Source: Arenicola marina
Taxonomy: Eukaryota > Annelida > Polychaeta > Arenicolidae
DNA: 64,000 nucleotides
Assembly: GCA_964019135.1 (NCBI GenBank)
Contig: OZ025265.1
Span: 22,047,143-22,111,142 of the forward strand
Direction of reading: 5' to 3'
Of the stretch, positions 43,144 to 52,990 are shown piece by piece. The position numbers and the translations under genes were made by a program. The notes below the pieces were generated by a model that saw only the letters and a list, made by a program, of their open reading frames with translations, made no database searches and was not told the origin of the DNA. Each line of letters starts with the position of its first letter. The first letter of the stretch is position 1.

Positions 43144-44588
43144 ACAGTATTCGTTTCACATATGGTTTTCTCGTTTGCATGTCGCTTAACTGTCTCAGTA
43201 GCATAACTACTGTTTTTTTCATACATATCGTGCGTTAACTGACGCAATATGAACATGAGTATAAGTGATCAATATTTATCGATATGTTTATTGTGTCTTT
43301 CCTGCTCAACTTACGCCAACTATACTTACCTGTTATTACTATTTATATTATATGACCATATAACAATAGCGCAAGTTAGAGGGGCATTAGGTAATTTTAT
43401 TGGAACGACTTCCGGCCTCGGGCGGATAATTGGCAGGCTGCTACAGCTTGATAAAGGGTCAATAAAATGTCAAAATCCATGCAGAACTCGCGCTACTACT
43501 ATTATTAACAGTTCAATGTAAATTCACCTTCGCTTATGTACTGAGCGTCAACATGTTTCCTTGCTTCTTTGGTTTAACTTTCGCATACAACGTTCGAAAT
43601 AAAATGTCTAATGCGTACAAGCCTTCTCAAATCTTCTGAGATTTATCAGCATAGCGTGCGATTTGGGTCAGATTGCACGATTTTAGCGGCCTTATGACTT
43701 AATGCCATTGTACTAGTTAACACTACCATCCACTCGTAATAATAAGCCATACTACTTAAAGGAACTAACAGCACAAGTTTACAATAAACAGGCCGTCCAT
43801 TTGCAATACTAATAATTATTTTTTGTTCTTTGCCACAGAGAAGTACACATCAATTAAGCCGTTGCGTTTTTGCGACCCTGTTAAACATTTCAATATATTC
43901 AGTATTCAGTACACTATTATGTAAATGATCTCATTGTGTCATCCTGACATTCTCAAACAATCGCGAGGTGATTGTTATTGATCGTTCGCACTAAATGCAA
44001 TTGTACTGATCTCTTTTCTCAAACAATCGCGAGGTGATTGTTATTAATCGTTCGCACTAAGTGCAATTGGACTGATCTCTTTTTTCTTCACGCAACTAGT
44101 CTTATTTTTACCGAGTCTTATTTCAAAAGGCACATGCAATAATACGTGATTACAAATTACACCAGATATGTAGTAAAAAAGATAATTAAACTAAATGATA
44201 GAGATAAATTTGTTATGTTTTCTCTTCATTGGACATGTATCAATATAATAGCAGTATGTGTGTTTGCAATGGAAGCTTGTCAAATAAAACGAAAGTTTCG
44301 CACCCAACCTTTATTATCCGATAAGACTATTTACAGAGACCCATCCCTGTTCTCATCGTCTAAGACATAACATTCCAATAACTTTCGGAAAGTGAAGCCA
44401 TGTTCTGTTGGCCTTTGAAGTCGACTTGCTCGTCGCGCGAATGTGAAGCCATGTGTTTGGGCGATCAGTTAATGCTGCACGCCTTTCTTCCCTGTTTAAA
44501 GCCGCGGAGAAGCCAACGAATCGATTATGCACCAGGCAGCAGCGTTATCCCGTTCTCCATTGCTCAATGCATGTTGAACCTTGTTCTC
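43144..44588 (+). other. Class B to class C intergenic sequence
   Basis: No gene is seen. It carries a tandem pair of the recurrent motif at 43957-44085, then sequence like the class D 3' end at about 44278-44325 (AAATAAAACGAAAG, TTATTATCCGATAAG). Confidence 0.55.
43957..44085 (+). repeat. Recurrent intergenic motif, tandem pair
   Basis: Two copies about 66 bp apart, each with AACAATCGCGAGGTGATTG, GATCGTTCGCAC or AATCGTTCGCAC, and GCAATT then ACTGATCTCTTTT. The corresponding place at 31281 has one copy. Confidence 0.7.
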
Positions 44589-44654
44589 ATTGGCCATTAC
44601 CCCAACTGGACCACGCGCAGAGTGCTAGTTAGGTAAGTCATTCGGCTATAAAAG
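44589..44654 (+). promoter_or_regulatory. Class C promoter
   Basis: ATTGG at 44589-44593 and TATAAAAG at 44647-44654, about 54 bp apart. The leader would be about 135 nt. Confidence 0.66.
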
Positions 44655-44813
44655 GTTAGCCAAGTTGTTACTAAATCATATCCAGCTGGGAGCCGGAAAA
44701 ACGATCATTGTTACGGCGTCTGTCTCCTGGTACATAATGAGCAGTACGTTATTTACACAGAACTGTATTAAAACAGGGTTTCTTATTTCCTGATATTGAC
44801 GCCATCGACGGAA

Positions 44814-45161
44814 ATGACAGAGCGACAAGTGTTGGAACACCTAATGGACTCGTACCAGACAGTGCTTTCAAAGTACCGTCTCTCTTGCTGCCAGATCGAG
44901 AGGCTCAACAACCGCATATTCGACCTCCAGAGGCGCTACGATCGCGCCGTGGTGGCCGGCCAGCGCTCCTTCCGCTACTCGCTGCGTCTGGAGTTGGCTA
45001 CGCTGGAAGGAATACGAGGCATGTTCTTTACGTACCCCCATCGGTGCGGGAATCACTTGGATCGAGTGTTCGTGGAATTGATGGCTGTATTGGATGCGGG
45101 GGAGGCTGCGAGGCAGCTTGAAGTGTCGGAAGGTGGCCCTGGTGTAGCCATAAACATATAG
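44814..45161 (+). CDS. Class C protein of the RYDRAV-core family
   Basis: The only complete class C gene, 115 residues from the first ATG (MTERQVLEHLMDSYQ). This start aligns with the third methionine of class B; the class B ATG position reads TTG here. Helix at residues 4-40, core at 38-74 (DLQRRYDRAVVAGQ, RSFRYSLRLELATLEG), then HRCGNHLDRVFVELMAVLD and a glycine-rich end. Relative to the copy at 35408, four residues after HLD are missing in frame. Own promoter upstream and AATAAA at 45309-45314. Function unknown; probably intracellular, as there is no signal peptide. Confidence 0.66.
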   Translation: MTERQVLEHLMDSYQTVLSKYRLSCCQIERLNNRIFDLQRRYDRAVVAGQRSFRYSLRLELATLEGIRGMFFTYPHRCGNHLDRVFVELMAVLDAGEAARQLEVSEGGPGVAINI

Positions 45162-45308
45162 CAGTGTACATGACAGGAACACTACGTCTTGCTGACCAAG
45201 ACCATCGTGCTGTGTGTTTTATTTTCGTAAAAAAACGTCCCTTTGTGCTGCTTGATACTCGTTCTGTATAGTTTGTACCACCTCATCATACGTGTCATCG
45301 AGTGGTTT

Positions 45309-45314
45309 AATAAA
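45309..45314 (+). terminator. Class C poly(A) signal
   Basis: AATAAA in GGTTTAATAAAATAG, also present at 35822-35827 in the truncated copy. Confidence 0.6.
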
Positions 45315-45382
45315 ATAGTAGTCTAATTATATATCTGATTCTGGCTGAACGTTCACTGCACAGCACGGCAGATCCCTCGTTC

Positions 45383-45577
45383 ACTAGCAATGCCAAGACT
45401 AGCAACGCCAAGACTAGCAATGCCAAGACTAGCAATGCCAAGACTAGCAATGCCAAGACTAGCAATGCCAAGACTAGCAATGCCAAGACTAGCAATGCCA
45501 AGACTAGCAATGCCAAGACTAGCAATGCCAAGACTAGCAATGCCAAGACTAGCAATGCCAAGACTAGCAATGCCAAG
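45383..45577 (+). repeat. 15-bp minisatellite, 13 units
   Basis: Tandem ACTAGCAATGCCAAG with one variant unit (GCAACG). Same position and unit as 35896-36015, with five more units. Open frames on both strands across it are caused by the repeat length. Confidence 0.95.
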
Positions 45578-47498
45578 ACAAGGGCAAACTAGCTTAATAT
45601 TTGTCACTGACCTTCTCTCGCGGCCACCAGTATTTATCGGCTTACTTGTTTAATAACACCAATTTTCAATCATTCACGTGCTTTTTTAAGTGAGAGAAAA
45701 TTCTCAGACAAATCGAGATTTCACTAGAATCTTCTAACTTTGTAATAACATTCAGGTAATTAAAATAAAATAATGCAAGTAACATTACCGAAATATTACT
45801 ATTTTAGTAGCAGCCAATATCAGATGTGACACTCGATCATTAAAGATGAAGGAATCAAACTACTGATCGTTGCAGCCTTTTGCGGCCGTCTTAGTCGCCT
45901 TTTCTTAGACACCATTTCGGTATCAGCCGTAGCGCTAGCCAATGACATTCAAACACAGTAATCCATAGGCCGTAAATGGGAAATAGATCAGCCTTCCTGG
46001 CTTCCGACCTTGTTGTTTTACCACAAGCCTCCATAGCATGGCTTCCATATTACACCAGCGAATGACTAACTTACATCAAAGATAACTGCTGGGATATATT
46101 TTATTTCTTATATTATCGATTGCAACGGTCCAATTATTAGCTATTATACCAGAAAGAGCGATGTCTTCTAACAACAAAGCATCACGAACAAGCGACGCCG
46201 TAAACGCTATTATCATTTCAGTGCGTTAACGTACTGATTGGCTTAGGGACGGACGGATTTATGGGCCAGGTTGCCGCCAAAGACAGGTTAAGACATTATG
46301 ACGTTACTGTCTTAAGACAAGATTAGATTGAAAGTCGTCATTTAAAGGCTGAAATCCGGTGACGTAAGTGTGATTAAACGGCGGTGGCAAACGGTACAAC
46401 GTAAATAAAATAATGCAAGTAACAGTACCGATATATTACTATTTCAGCAGCCTCGAATATCAACTTTGGCAATCGATCATTAGAGATGTCGTACGAATCA
46501 AACTAATAGTTGTTGCTCTTGCGGCCTCTTGCGGCCTCTTACACTTCCCAGTTCACAATGTTTACCAGCATTACGGTCTGTCTGAAATTGTCGTGTTGCG
46601 ATTGTTAACAATCGTTTGCTTTAATTGCAATTACATTGATACCACATATTATATTGTGTTCACATATTAGGCGGCGCTCACCTGACTGTTTGTGTCACAC
46701 AATTATTTAAATGATCTTATTGTGCCATTTCGACGAATTACGAGATTACATGCAAGTTCTAATTGTAACAACGGTGTCACATTGTCACAATGTTTGCAAT
46801 GCGACAACTTGGTCTTGTTTCCTTGTTACCGTGTAATGCGTTACCTTAAGGGATTAAGCCGGTTTTCAGCTTTTTCACTCCTCTCAGTCTGATCACTATT
46901 TCACGGCCGCTCTGCTTGTCCTTCGTTCATCAGCTACGCTATAAAATAACTTAACTGTGCATTTGATACGCCACGCACACTGCTAATGTAGTTTCAATAA
47001 TCCGGCGCTAGTAATCTCACTTCACGATTGCCCGGATAGACAGTACGTCCTAAACAGTGTAAACCAATAGCAAATTTTGACATTAATACCAAAGTAATCG
47101 GACAAATCGCATTGCAAACATACCACAGGCGGAAGCTAATTAAATTTACAGCCCTAAACGATAATTTCATTTTCTTTCATTCCAGTTTACACCTTGGTGC
47201 CGCAATCTTTCACGCCAACATCATCAAGCCCCACGCATACAATCTGCGATCAATCGGAATATACTAAAACAGATTTAGGGCCGGCTTGTGGCATATTAAC
47301 GCCAGCCCAAAACAACGGTTTGAGGTGAGCTGGAGAAAAGAAGCCAGGTCCGTTGAGACTTTGTTGTTGACTTAGTCGCGTTTACCCACAACCATCCTAT
47401 GGAAGCCATGTCCGCCATCAAACACACACCATTTATACCGGAATGTTGTACGAAGCCATGAAAGTCCACATCAAGGTGAAGATAAATCTAAGCATTCT
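45578..47498 (+). other. Class C to class A intergenic sequence
   Basis: No gene is seen. It matches 36016-37890; the recurrent motif is at about 46581-46640 and class A upstream sequence starts at about 47340. Confidence 0.55.
46581..46640 (+). repeat. Recurrent intergenic motif
   Basis: GTTGCGATTGTTAACAATCG and TTAATTGCAATTACATTGAT, close to the copy at 36999. Confidence 0.5.
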
Positions 47499-47550
47499 AT
47501 TGGCTGCTTATCTAATGCTACGAGTATGACATTTTGTAGCCACTATATAG
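47499..47550 (+). promoter_or_regulatory. Class A promoter, copy 3
   Basis: ATTGG at 47499-47503, TATATAG at 47544-47550; nearly identical to copy 2. Confidence 0.65.
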
Positions 47551-47691
47551 AGGCAAACTTCATTGCTGTCTTATATCACACTGCCTCGTAATTCATTCGC
47601 TGGTGTTGGATTTAAACGCCGCGGAACGTCGAATAACAACATGGAATAACGTTCTGTATTGTAGTATACTTGGTGTTATTATCGCATGACA

Positions 47692-48054
47692 ATGCCGTCA
47701 TCACTGGTACTAGAAGACCGCCAGTTGGCCGCAGACCTCGTTCATTTTTACCAGAAGCTGCATTCCAAGTTCCTTCGCGCCTGTCACCAAGTTCGCCTTC
47801 TCGACAACGGAATATATGACCTCCAGAGGCGCTACGATCGCGCCGTGGTGGCCAATCAGCGATCCTTTCGCTATTCGCTACGCCTGAAGCTTGCAACGCT
47901 AGAAGGAGTGCGCGACATGTTCTTCGAGTACGCCAATCAACGCGGGAACGACTTGGTGACATTTCAAGAGCGATTCGTCTTCGTAGAATTCTTGACCGTT
48001 CCAGACGAGAAACAAAACCTGTGGGATTCGGGAGGAGCTTCCTCGGCCTGCTAG
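47692..48054 (+). CDS. Class A protein of the RYDRAV-core family, copy 3
   Basis: A 120-residue class A protein from the family start at 47692 (A at -3); an ATG at 47686 is possible but in poor context. The first 100 residues are standard (DLQRRYDRAVVANQRSF, YSLRLKLATLEGVRDM). After FVFVEF the end differs from other class A copies: LTVPDEKQNLWDSGGASSAC replaces the acidic end with DMERELSDSEG. The 3' flank has also diverged, with AATAAA at 48245-48250. Full promoter upstream. The changed tail could be a specialised function or drift. Confidence 0.66.
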   Translation: MPSSLVLEDRQLAADLVHFYQKLHSKFLRACHQVRLLDNGIYDLQRRYDRAVVANQRSFRYSLRLKLATLEGVRDMFFEYANQRGNDLVTFQERFVFVEFLTVPDEKQNLWDSGGASSAC

Positions 48055-48747
48055 GTTGCAGGTTGAGCCGCGTGTGAACAGATCATCCTCCATCCAACAC
48101 ACTTTGCTCTCCCATGAGCAATTAAGATCCTGAGTAATTTCGGCACCCGCCAGTTATTAAGTCTTTTATATCCGCAAGTGCTTTGTGACCTTTGTTGTTT
48201 CTTTTCCGGCAAACTTTGGCAACCGTGAATTAGTCCGCTTTGTTAATAAAATTAAAATCCAACTTAATCAATATCGTTCTTTTCTGTTTCTTCTTTCTAA
48301 TATTTGAATTGTATGATCATTTAGGTCGCCGACAACGCATTCCCTTATCGCGTTTTGTTGAAGAGCATGGTCTAGCAACCAATATTAATTCCCTTGAATA
48401 TTAATTATCGTTTGCCAGGTTTTCATCTATATTTTATTTTTTATATTGGCGGCGAGACCACTTGAACAGCATTTTGATATATAATAATGTTACAGGCGAG
48501 AATAGATTGTGAGTATTTTTTAAGGGCTAAAATTATACATTAGTATCAGTGTGATTAAACGACGAGACCAAATAGCAAAGGGTGGATAAGATACGTGAAA
48601 ACGTCATAACTGAAATGCAATTATTGCACCTGTCTCCTATATGAACTGTAGCAATCGATTATTAGGGATAATTATTCCGGCCTATTGCGGCCCGCCACAC
48701 TTCTCGGTTCACTGTTCAAAACGCCATCAATACGTTTTTGCTCGAAC

Positions 48748-48805
48748 GATCGCGTCGTGATTGTTATTAATCGTTCGCACTAGTTGCAATTATACTGATA
48801 TCTAA
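48748..48805 (+). repeat. Recurrent intergenic motif
   Basis: CGCGTCGTGATTGTTATTAA, TCGTTCGCACTAGTTGC and AATTATACTGATATC; well preserved, about 190 bp upstream of a class B gene. Confidence 0.65.
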
Positions 48806-48879
48806 TTACTTCACCCAATTTTTTTTTATGAAGCTTTATTTCAAAAAGAACATGCAACAATACGAGAGTACAAATGAAG

Positions 48880-48950
48880 CCAGATCAACGCACTCGTTGC
48901 ACACAGTTGCAGGTTCAGCTATGACTTTCCGGCGCCGTCTTCTGTGGCCA
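48880..48950 (-). pseudogene. Class D 3'-end remnant upstream of class B copy 3
   Basis: GTTGCAGGTTCAGCTATGAC and the following CGCCGTCTTCTG match the end of the class D coding region (39695-39735). It joins directly to the class B leader at about 48950. Confidence 0.5.
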
Positions 48951-48990
48951 GTCAAAACTGCATTGAAACGGTCACTTCCGTCAAGTAAAT

Positions 48991-49371
48991 ATGACGTCAT
49001 CGATGAAAATGACAGAGCGGCAGATCATCCAAGAACTCGTCGACTCTCAACAGATGATTCGGTCTAAGTTCCGTCTGTCCTGTCGCCAGATCCAGTTGCT
49101 CAACAATCGCATAGACGACCTCCAGGCGCGCTACGATCGTGCCGTGGCGGCCGACCAGCGCTCCTTCCGCTACTCACTGCGTCTGGAGTTGGCTACGCTG
49201 GAAGGTGTACGCGACATGTTCTTCATGTATGCCAATCGGTGCGGGAGTCACATGGCCGCCCTTGAGGATCGAGTATTCATCGAGGAACTGATGGCTGTGC
49301 TGGAGGTGGGCGAGGCTGTGAGCGAGATCGATGGCGAGGAAGTCTGTAATGATGCCACAATCAACACGTAG
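48991..49371 (+). CDS. Class B protein of the RYDRAV-core family, copy 3, promoter lost
   Basis: An intact 126-residue class B protein (MTSSMKMTERQ, RIDDLQARYDRAV, QRSFRYSLRLELATLEG, acidic SEIDGEE end). The start overlaps TGACGTCA at 48992-48999. Unlike copy 2, only about 45 bp of class B leader precede the ATG; before that is a class D remnant, so the ATTGG and TATA boxes are gone. AATAAA at 49546-49551. The frame is fully intact although the normal promoter is missing, so it either lost the promoter recently or uses another one. Confidence 0.62.
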   Translation: MTSSMKMTERQIIQELVDSQQMIRSKFRLSCRQIQLLNNRIDDLQARYDRAVAADQRSFRYSLRLELATLEGVRDMFFMYANRCGSHMAALEDRVFIEELMAVLEVGEAVSEIDGEEVCNDATINT

Positions 49372-49545
49372 CAGCGTCATTAAGAGGGAAATTCCCCATT
49401 GACACTTCGCTTTTAACATTTTTTGCGTGTTGACCACGTCTATATGCCCCTGTTCCTCTTGCGATATTGGTAAATGTCACTAATAAACTTCAATGCAGTA
49501 CAATGCATTGAATACATTTGTCCCATTTCATCTTTCAGGTTTCAT

Positions 49546-49551
49546 AATAAA
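49546..49551 (+). terminator. Class B poly(A) signal, copy 3
   Basis: AATAAA in TTTCATAATAAAAGCC. Confidence 0.55.
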
Positions 49552-51229
49552 AGCCTATGCGCTTCCTATATGTTTTTCTTGTGAAGCATATCCGTGCCCG
49601 CCATGGCGTGCCGTCAATACGGAACAAATCGCTTAACTATTTGTTTCTTTATACATATCGTGCGTTAACTGACGCAATACGAACATGAGTGTAAGTGATC
49701 AATATTTTTGTTTATGGCGTCATTCCAGCTCAAAGGATACTTACTAGTTATTACTATTGATATCATATGGCAATATAACAATAGCGCCAGTTAGAGGGGC
49801 ATTAGGCAATTTTATTGGCTCGATTTGCGGCCTCGGGCTGATAATGAAAATTGGCAGGCTGCTACAACCTGACGAAAGGTCAGTAAAATGCCTAACGCCA
49901 TGCAGAACTCACGCTACTACTATTATTAGGAGAAAATTCACATTTTCCTCGCTTATGTGCTGAGCGTTAACATGTTTCCTTGCTTCTTTGGTTTAACTTT
50001 CGCATACAACGCTCGAAATAACATGTCTAGCGCTTACAAGCCTTCCCACATCTTGTGGGAATCTTGTGAGCCAGTCGCCTTCTTTACACCATAGCAGTAT
50101 GTATCAGCATAGTGTGACCAAGAAACGTAGCACACACACCTAGGCAATTAGTCAGATAGGCGGTCCATTTAAATTTATAACCACAATTATTTTTGCCTGA
50201 CTTCACGATTGACTATGGAAGGGTTCACAGATCGATTTGCCATTGTACTAGTTAACATGACCATCAATTCATAATAACAAGCCATACTACTTAAACAAAC
50301 TCCCAGTACAAGTTTACAATAAACAGGCCGTCGATTTGCAAGAAGCCTCCTTATTTTTATTTTTCTCTGCCACAGAGAAGTACACATCAATTCAGCCGTT
50401 GCGTCTTTGCGACCCTGCTCAACTTTTCAATGTATTCTTAATTCAGTACAATATTATGTAAATGATTTTATTGTGTCATTCTGACGAATAAACTGAGATT
50501 ACATGCAGGTTCTAATTGTAGTAACAGTTTCACATCTTCAGGACGCTTGCAATGCGACAGTTTGGCCTTGTTTCCGTGTACCCGTGTAATGCGTTATCTC
50601 AAATGATTAAGACCGTTGCCCTCTATTTCGCACCTCTAAGTCTAATTACTATCTCACGGCCACTGGTTTTCTTTTGTTCAGCGGCAATGCCATAAAATAA
50701 CTGTCCATTTGATACGCGCGGCACACCGCTAATGTAGCTTCACTAATCCTGCGCTAGTAATCTCACTTCACGTTTGCTCGGATATACAGTACGTCCTAAT
50801 CAGTGTGAAGCAATAGCTGAGTTTGACATAAATATCAAAGTAATCGGACAAATCGCATTGCAAATATATCACCGGCGGAAGCTAATCACATTGAAAGCCC
50901 TAAACGATAATTTCATTTTATTCCAATGCAGTTTACATCTTGTTGCAGTAATCTTTTACGCCAGCATCACAAATCCCGACGCTTACAATCTGCGGGTAAT
51001 CGGAACATACTAAAACAGATTTGGCGGTTCACGCCAGCCAACACAACGGGCTGAGGTCAGATGGAGAAAGGAAGCCAGGTCCGTTGAGACTTTGTTGTTG
51101 ACTCAGTCGCGTCTACCCACAACCATCCTATGGAAGCCATGTCCGTCATCAAACACATAACATTTATACCGGAATCTTGTACGAAGCCATTAAAGTCCAC
51201 ATCAAGGTGCAGATAAATCTAAGCATTCT
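49552..51229 (+). other. Intergenic region with a deleted class C gene
   Basis: Up to about 50465 it matches the class B to class C spacer (43160-43935); from about 50465 it matches the spacer upstream of class A (46712 onward). The class C gene, its promoter and the 15-bp minisatellite that lie between in the other repeat are absent. No gene is seen. Confidence 0.65.
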
Positions 51230-51282
51230 ATTGGCTGCTTATCTAATGCTACGAGTACGAAATTGTTTAGCCACTATATAAG
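51230..51282 (+). promoter_or_regulatory. Class A promoter, copy 4
   Basis: ATTGG at 51230-51234 and TATATAAG at 51275-51282, about 41 bp apart. Confidence 0.66.
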
Positions 51283-51441
51283 GGCTAACTTTATTGTTGT
51301 GTTTTATCACACTCGTAAATCATTTGCTGGTGTTGGACTTTAACCCATTACCCGTTATTAAAGGAACGCCGCTGAGAGTCAAATAACAACATTAAATAAC
51401 GTTATGTATTGTGATATACTTTGTGTTATTACCGCATCACA

Positions 51442-51819
51442 ATGCCGTCATCAGTGATACTAGAAGACCGCCAGTTGGCAGCAGACCTCGTTCACTATTA
51501 CCAGAAGCTGCATTCCAAGTTCATTCGCGCCTGTCACCAAGTTCGCCTTCTCGACAACGGAATATATGACCTCCAGCTGCGCTACGATCGCGCCGTGGTG
51601 GCCAATCAGCGATCCTTTTGCTATTTACTGCGCCTCAAGCTGGCTACGCTGGAAGGAGTGCGCGGTATGTTCTTCGAGTACGCCAATCAACGCGGCAACG
51701 ACTTGGTGACAATTCAGGAGCGATTCGTCTTTGTGGAACTCGCTCCGGGCGAGACGGACTTGGTTGCCGACATGGAGCGGGAACTGAGCGATTCGGAAGG
51801 AGCTTACCTAGCCTCCTAG
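51442..51819 (+). CDS. Class A protein of the RYDRAV-core family, copy 4
   Basis: An intact 125-residue class A protein, the last of the array. The ATG at 51442 has A at -3; the frame also opens upstream but without ATG. Core: DLQLRYDRAVVANQRSF, YLLRLKLATLEGVRGM; acidic tail DMERELSDSEG. In the core it reads FCYLLRL where other copies read FRYSLRL, a change of otherwise invariant residues. Promoter intact, AATAAA at 52020-52025. The coding and 3' sequence is closest to copy 1 at 338, about 51 kb away, so a larger duplication has involved the ends of the array. Function unknown. Confidence 0.66.
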   Translation: MPSSVILEDRQLAADLVHYYQKLHSKFIRACHQVRLLDNGIYDLQLRYDRAVVANQRSFCYLLRLKLATLEGVRGMFFEYANQRGNDLVTIQERFVFVELAPGETDLVADMERELSDSEGAYLAS

Positions 51820-52019
51820 GACTCAGCTGTACATCCACCATGGATGGTGCACTGCTCCGTGTATCTGGGCCATGCTTCATCCAATACACGACGATCTCAT
51901 GTGAGCTATTAGGAAGCTGAGTAACGCTGAGAACTGTCAGTTATATCCACAAGTGCTATGTAACCGTTGTTGGTCCTGGACCGGAAAAGTTTCGCATCCG
52001 TGTAATTGTCTGATTTCTT

Positions 52020-52025
52020 AATAAA
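52020..52025 (+). terminator. Class A poly(A) signal, copy 4
   Basis: AATAAA in TTTCTTAATAAAGCTCG. Confidence 0.6.
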
Positions 52026-52420
52026 GCTCGCATAAAATACAACTTAATATTGTTGCATTTGTTTTACTTCTGTCTAATAGATGCACTTCATAATCACTTA
52101 TGCCGCCGACAACACTTCTTGTTATCATCTTTTGTTAGAACGCACGGTCTTGCCATCTATAATTATTTACATATTCATGATTGTGTGTTCGTTATCCATC
52201 AATATCTTATCCTTTGAATTGGTGGCGCACGTGATCAAGCTTGCACGGCTATTTGACATATCATAACGTAACAATATTATCACAAGCTTTGATTGAAAGT
52301 CGTCAGTTAAAAGCTAATATCCTACATTAGCGACCGGACCAAAGAGCGCAATGTTAATATGTGTCAATATCATAACGGAATAACTGATCTTTTCGCCAGA
52401 ATTACGGTCTTTCTCAAATC

Positions 52421-52480
52421 GTCGCGTCGTGATGGTTATTAACGTTCGCTCAAATTGCAATTACACTAATGGCTTTATTT
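52421..52480 (+). repeat. Recurrent intergenic motif, last copy
   Basis: GCGTCGTGATGGTTATTAAC, GTTCGCTCAAATTGC and AATTACACTAATGGC; matches 1141-1195 most closely. Confidence 0.6.
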
Positions 52481-52558
52481 TTCTTAATGCGAGCTTTCTG
52501 AAGGCGATACAGATAGCTTGCGTAACTGCATACGCGTTGCAAAACCGTTCTACCACCC

Positions 52559-52990
52559 GATTGTGACAACCCCCGCCATACCACCGATTGTGACAACCCC
52601 CGCCATACCACCGATTGTGACAACCCCCGCCCCACCAGTGAATGTGACAACCCCCGCCCCACCACCGATGCTGTCAATCGCCGCCCCATCACCGATGGTG
52701 ACAACCGCCGCCCCACCACGGATTTTGACAATCGCCGCCCCATTACCGATGTTGACAATCCCCGCCCCACCACAGATTTTGACAATCGCCGCCCCATCAC
52801 CGATGTTGACAAACCCCGCCCCACCACCTATGTTGACAACCACCTTCCTCCCATCGACTTGGACAATCGCAATCACTTCATGGACTTTGACAATCGCCGT
52901 ACCTCTAAAGATTTTGACAGACACCGCCCCACTACCGATTCTGACAGCCGCCAACCGCCCACTGATTTGGATAATCGTCACCCCATAACT
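52559..52990 (+). repeat. 24-27-bp minisatellite in LINE ORF1
   Basis: Tandem variants of CCCCACCACCGATGTTGAC followed by AATCGC. In the ORF1 frame they encode a repeat of the type RRPITDVDN / PRPTTDFDN. Two other frames are also open through it by virtue of the repeat. Confidence 0.85.

Noticed and set aside
45307..45653. Three overlapping frames with ALLVL, GIASL and MPRLA repeats
   Set aside because: They are caused by a 15-bp minisatellite with no stop in several frames.
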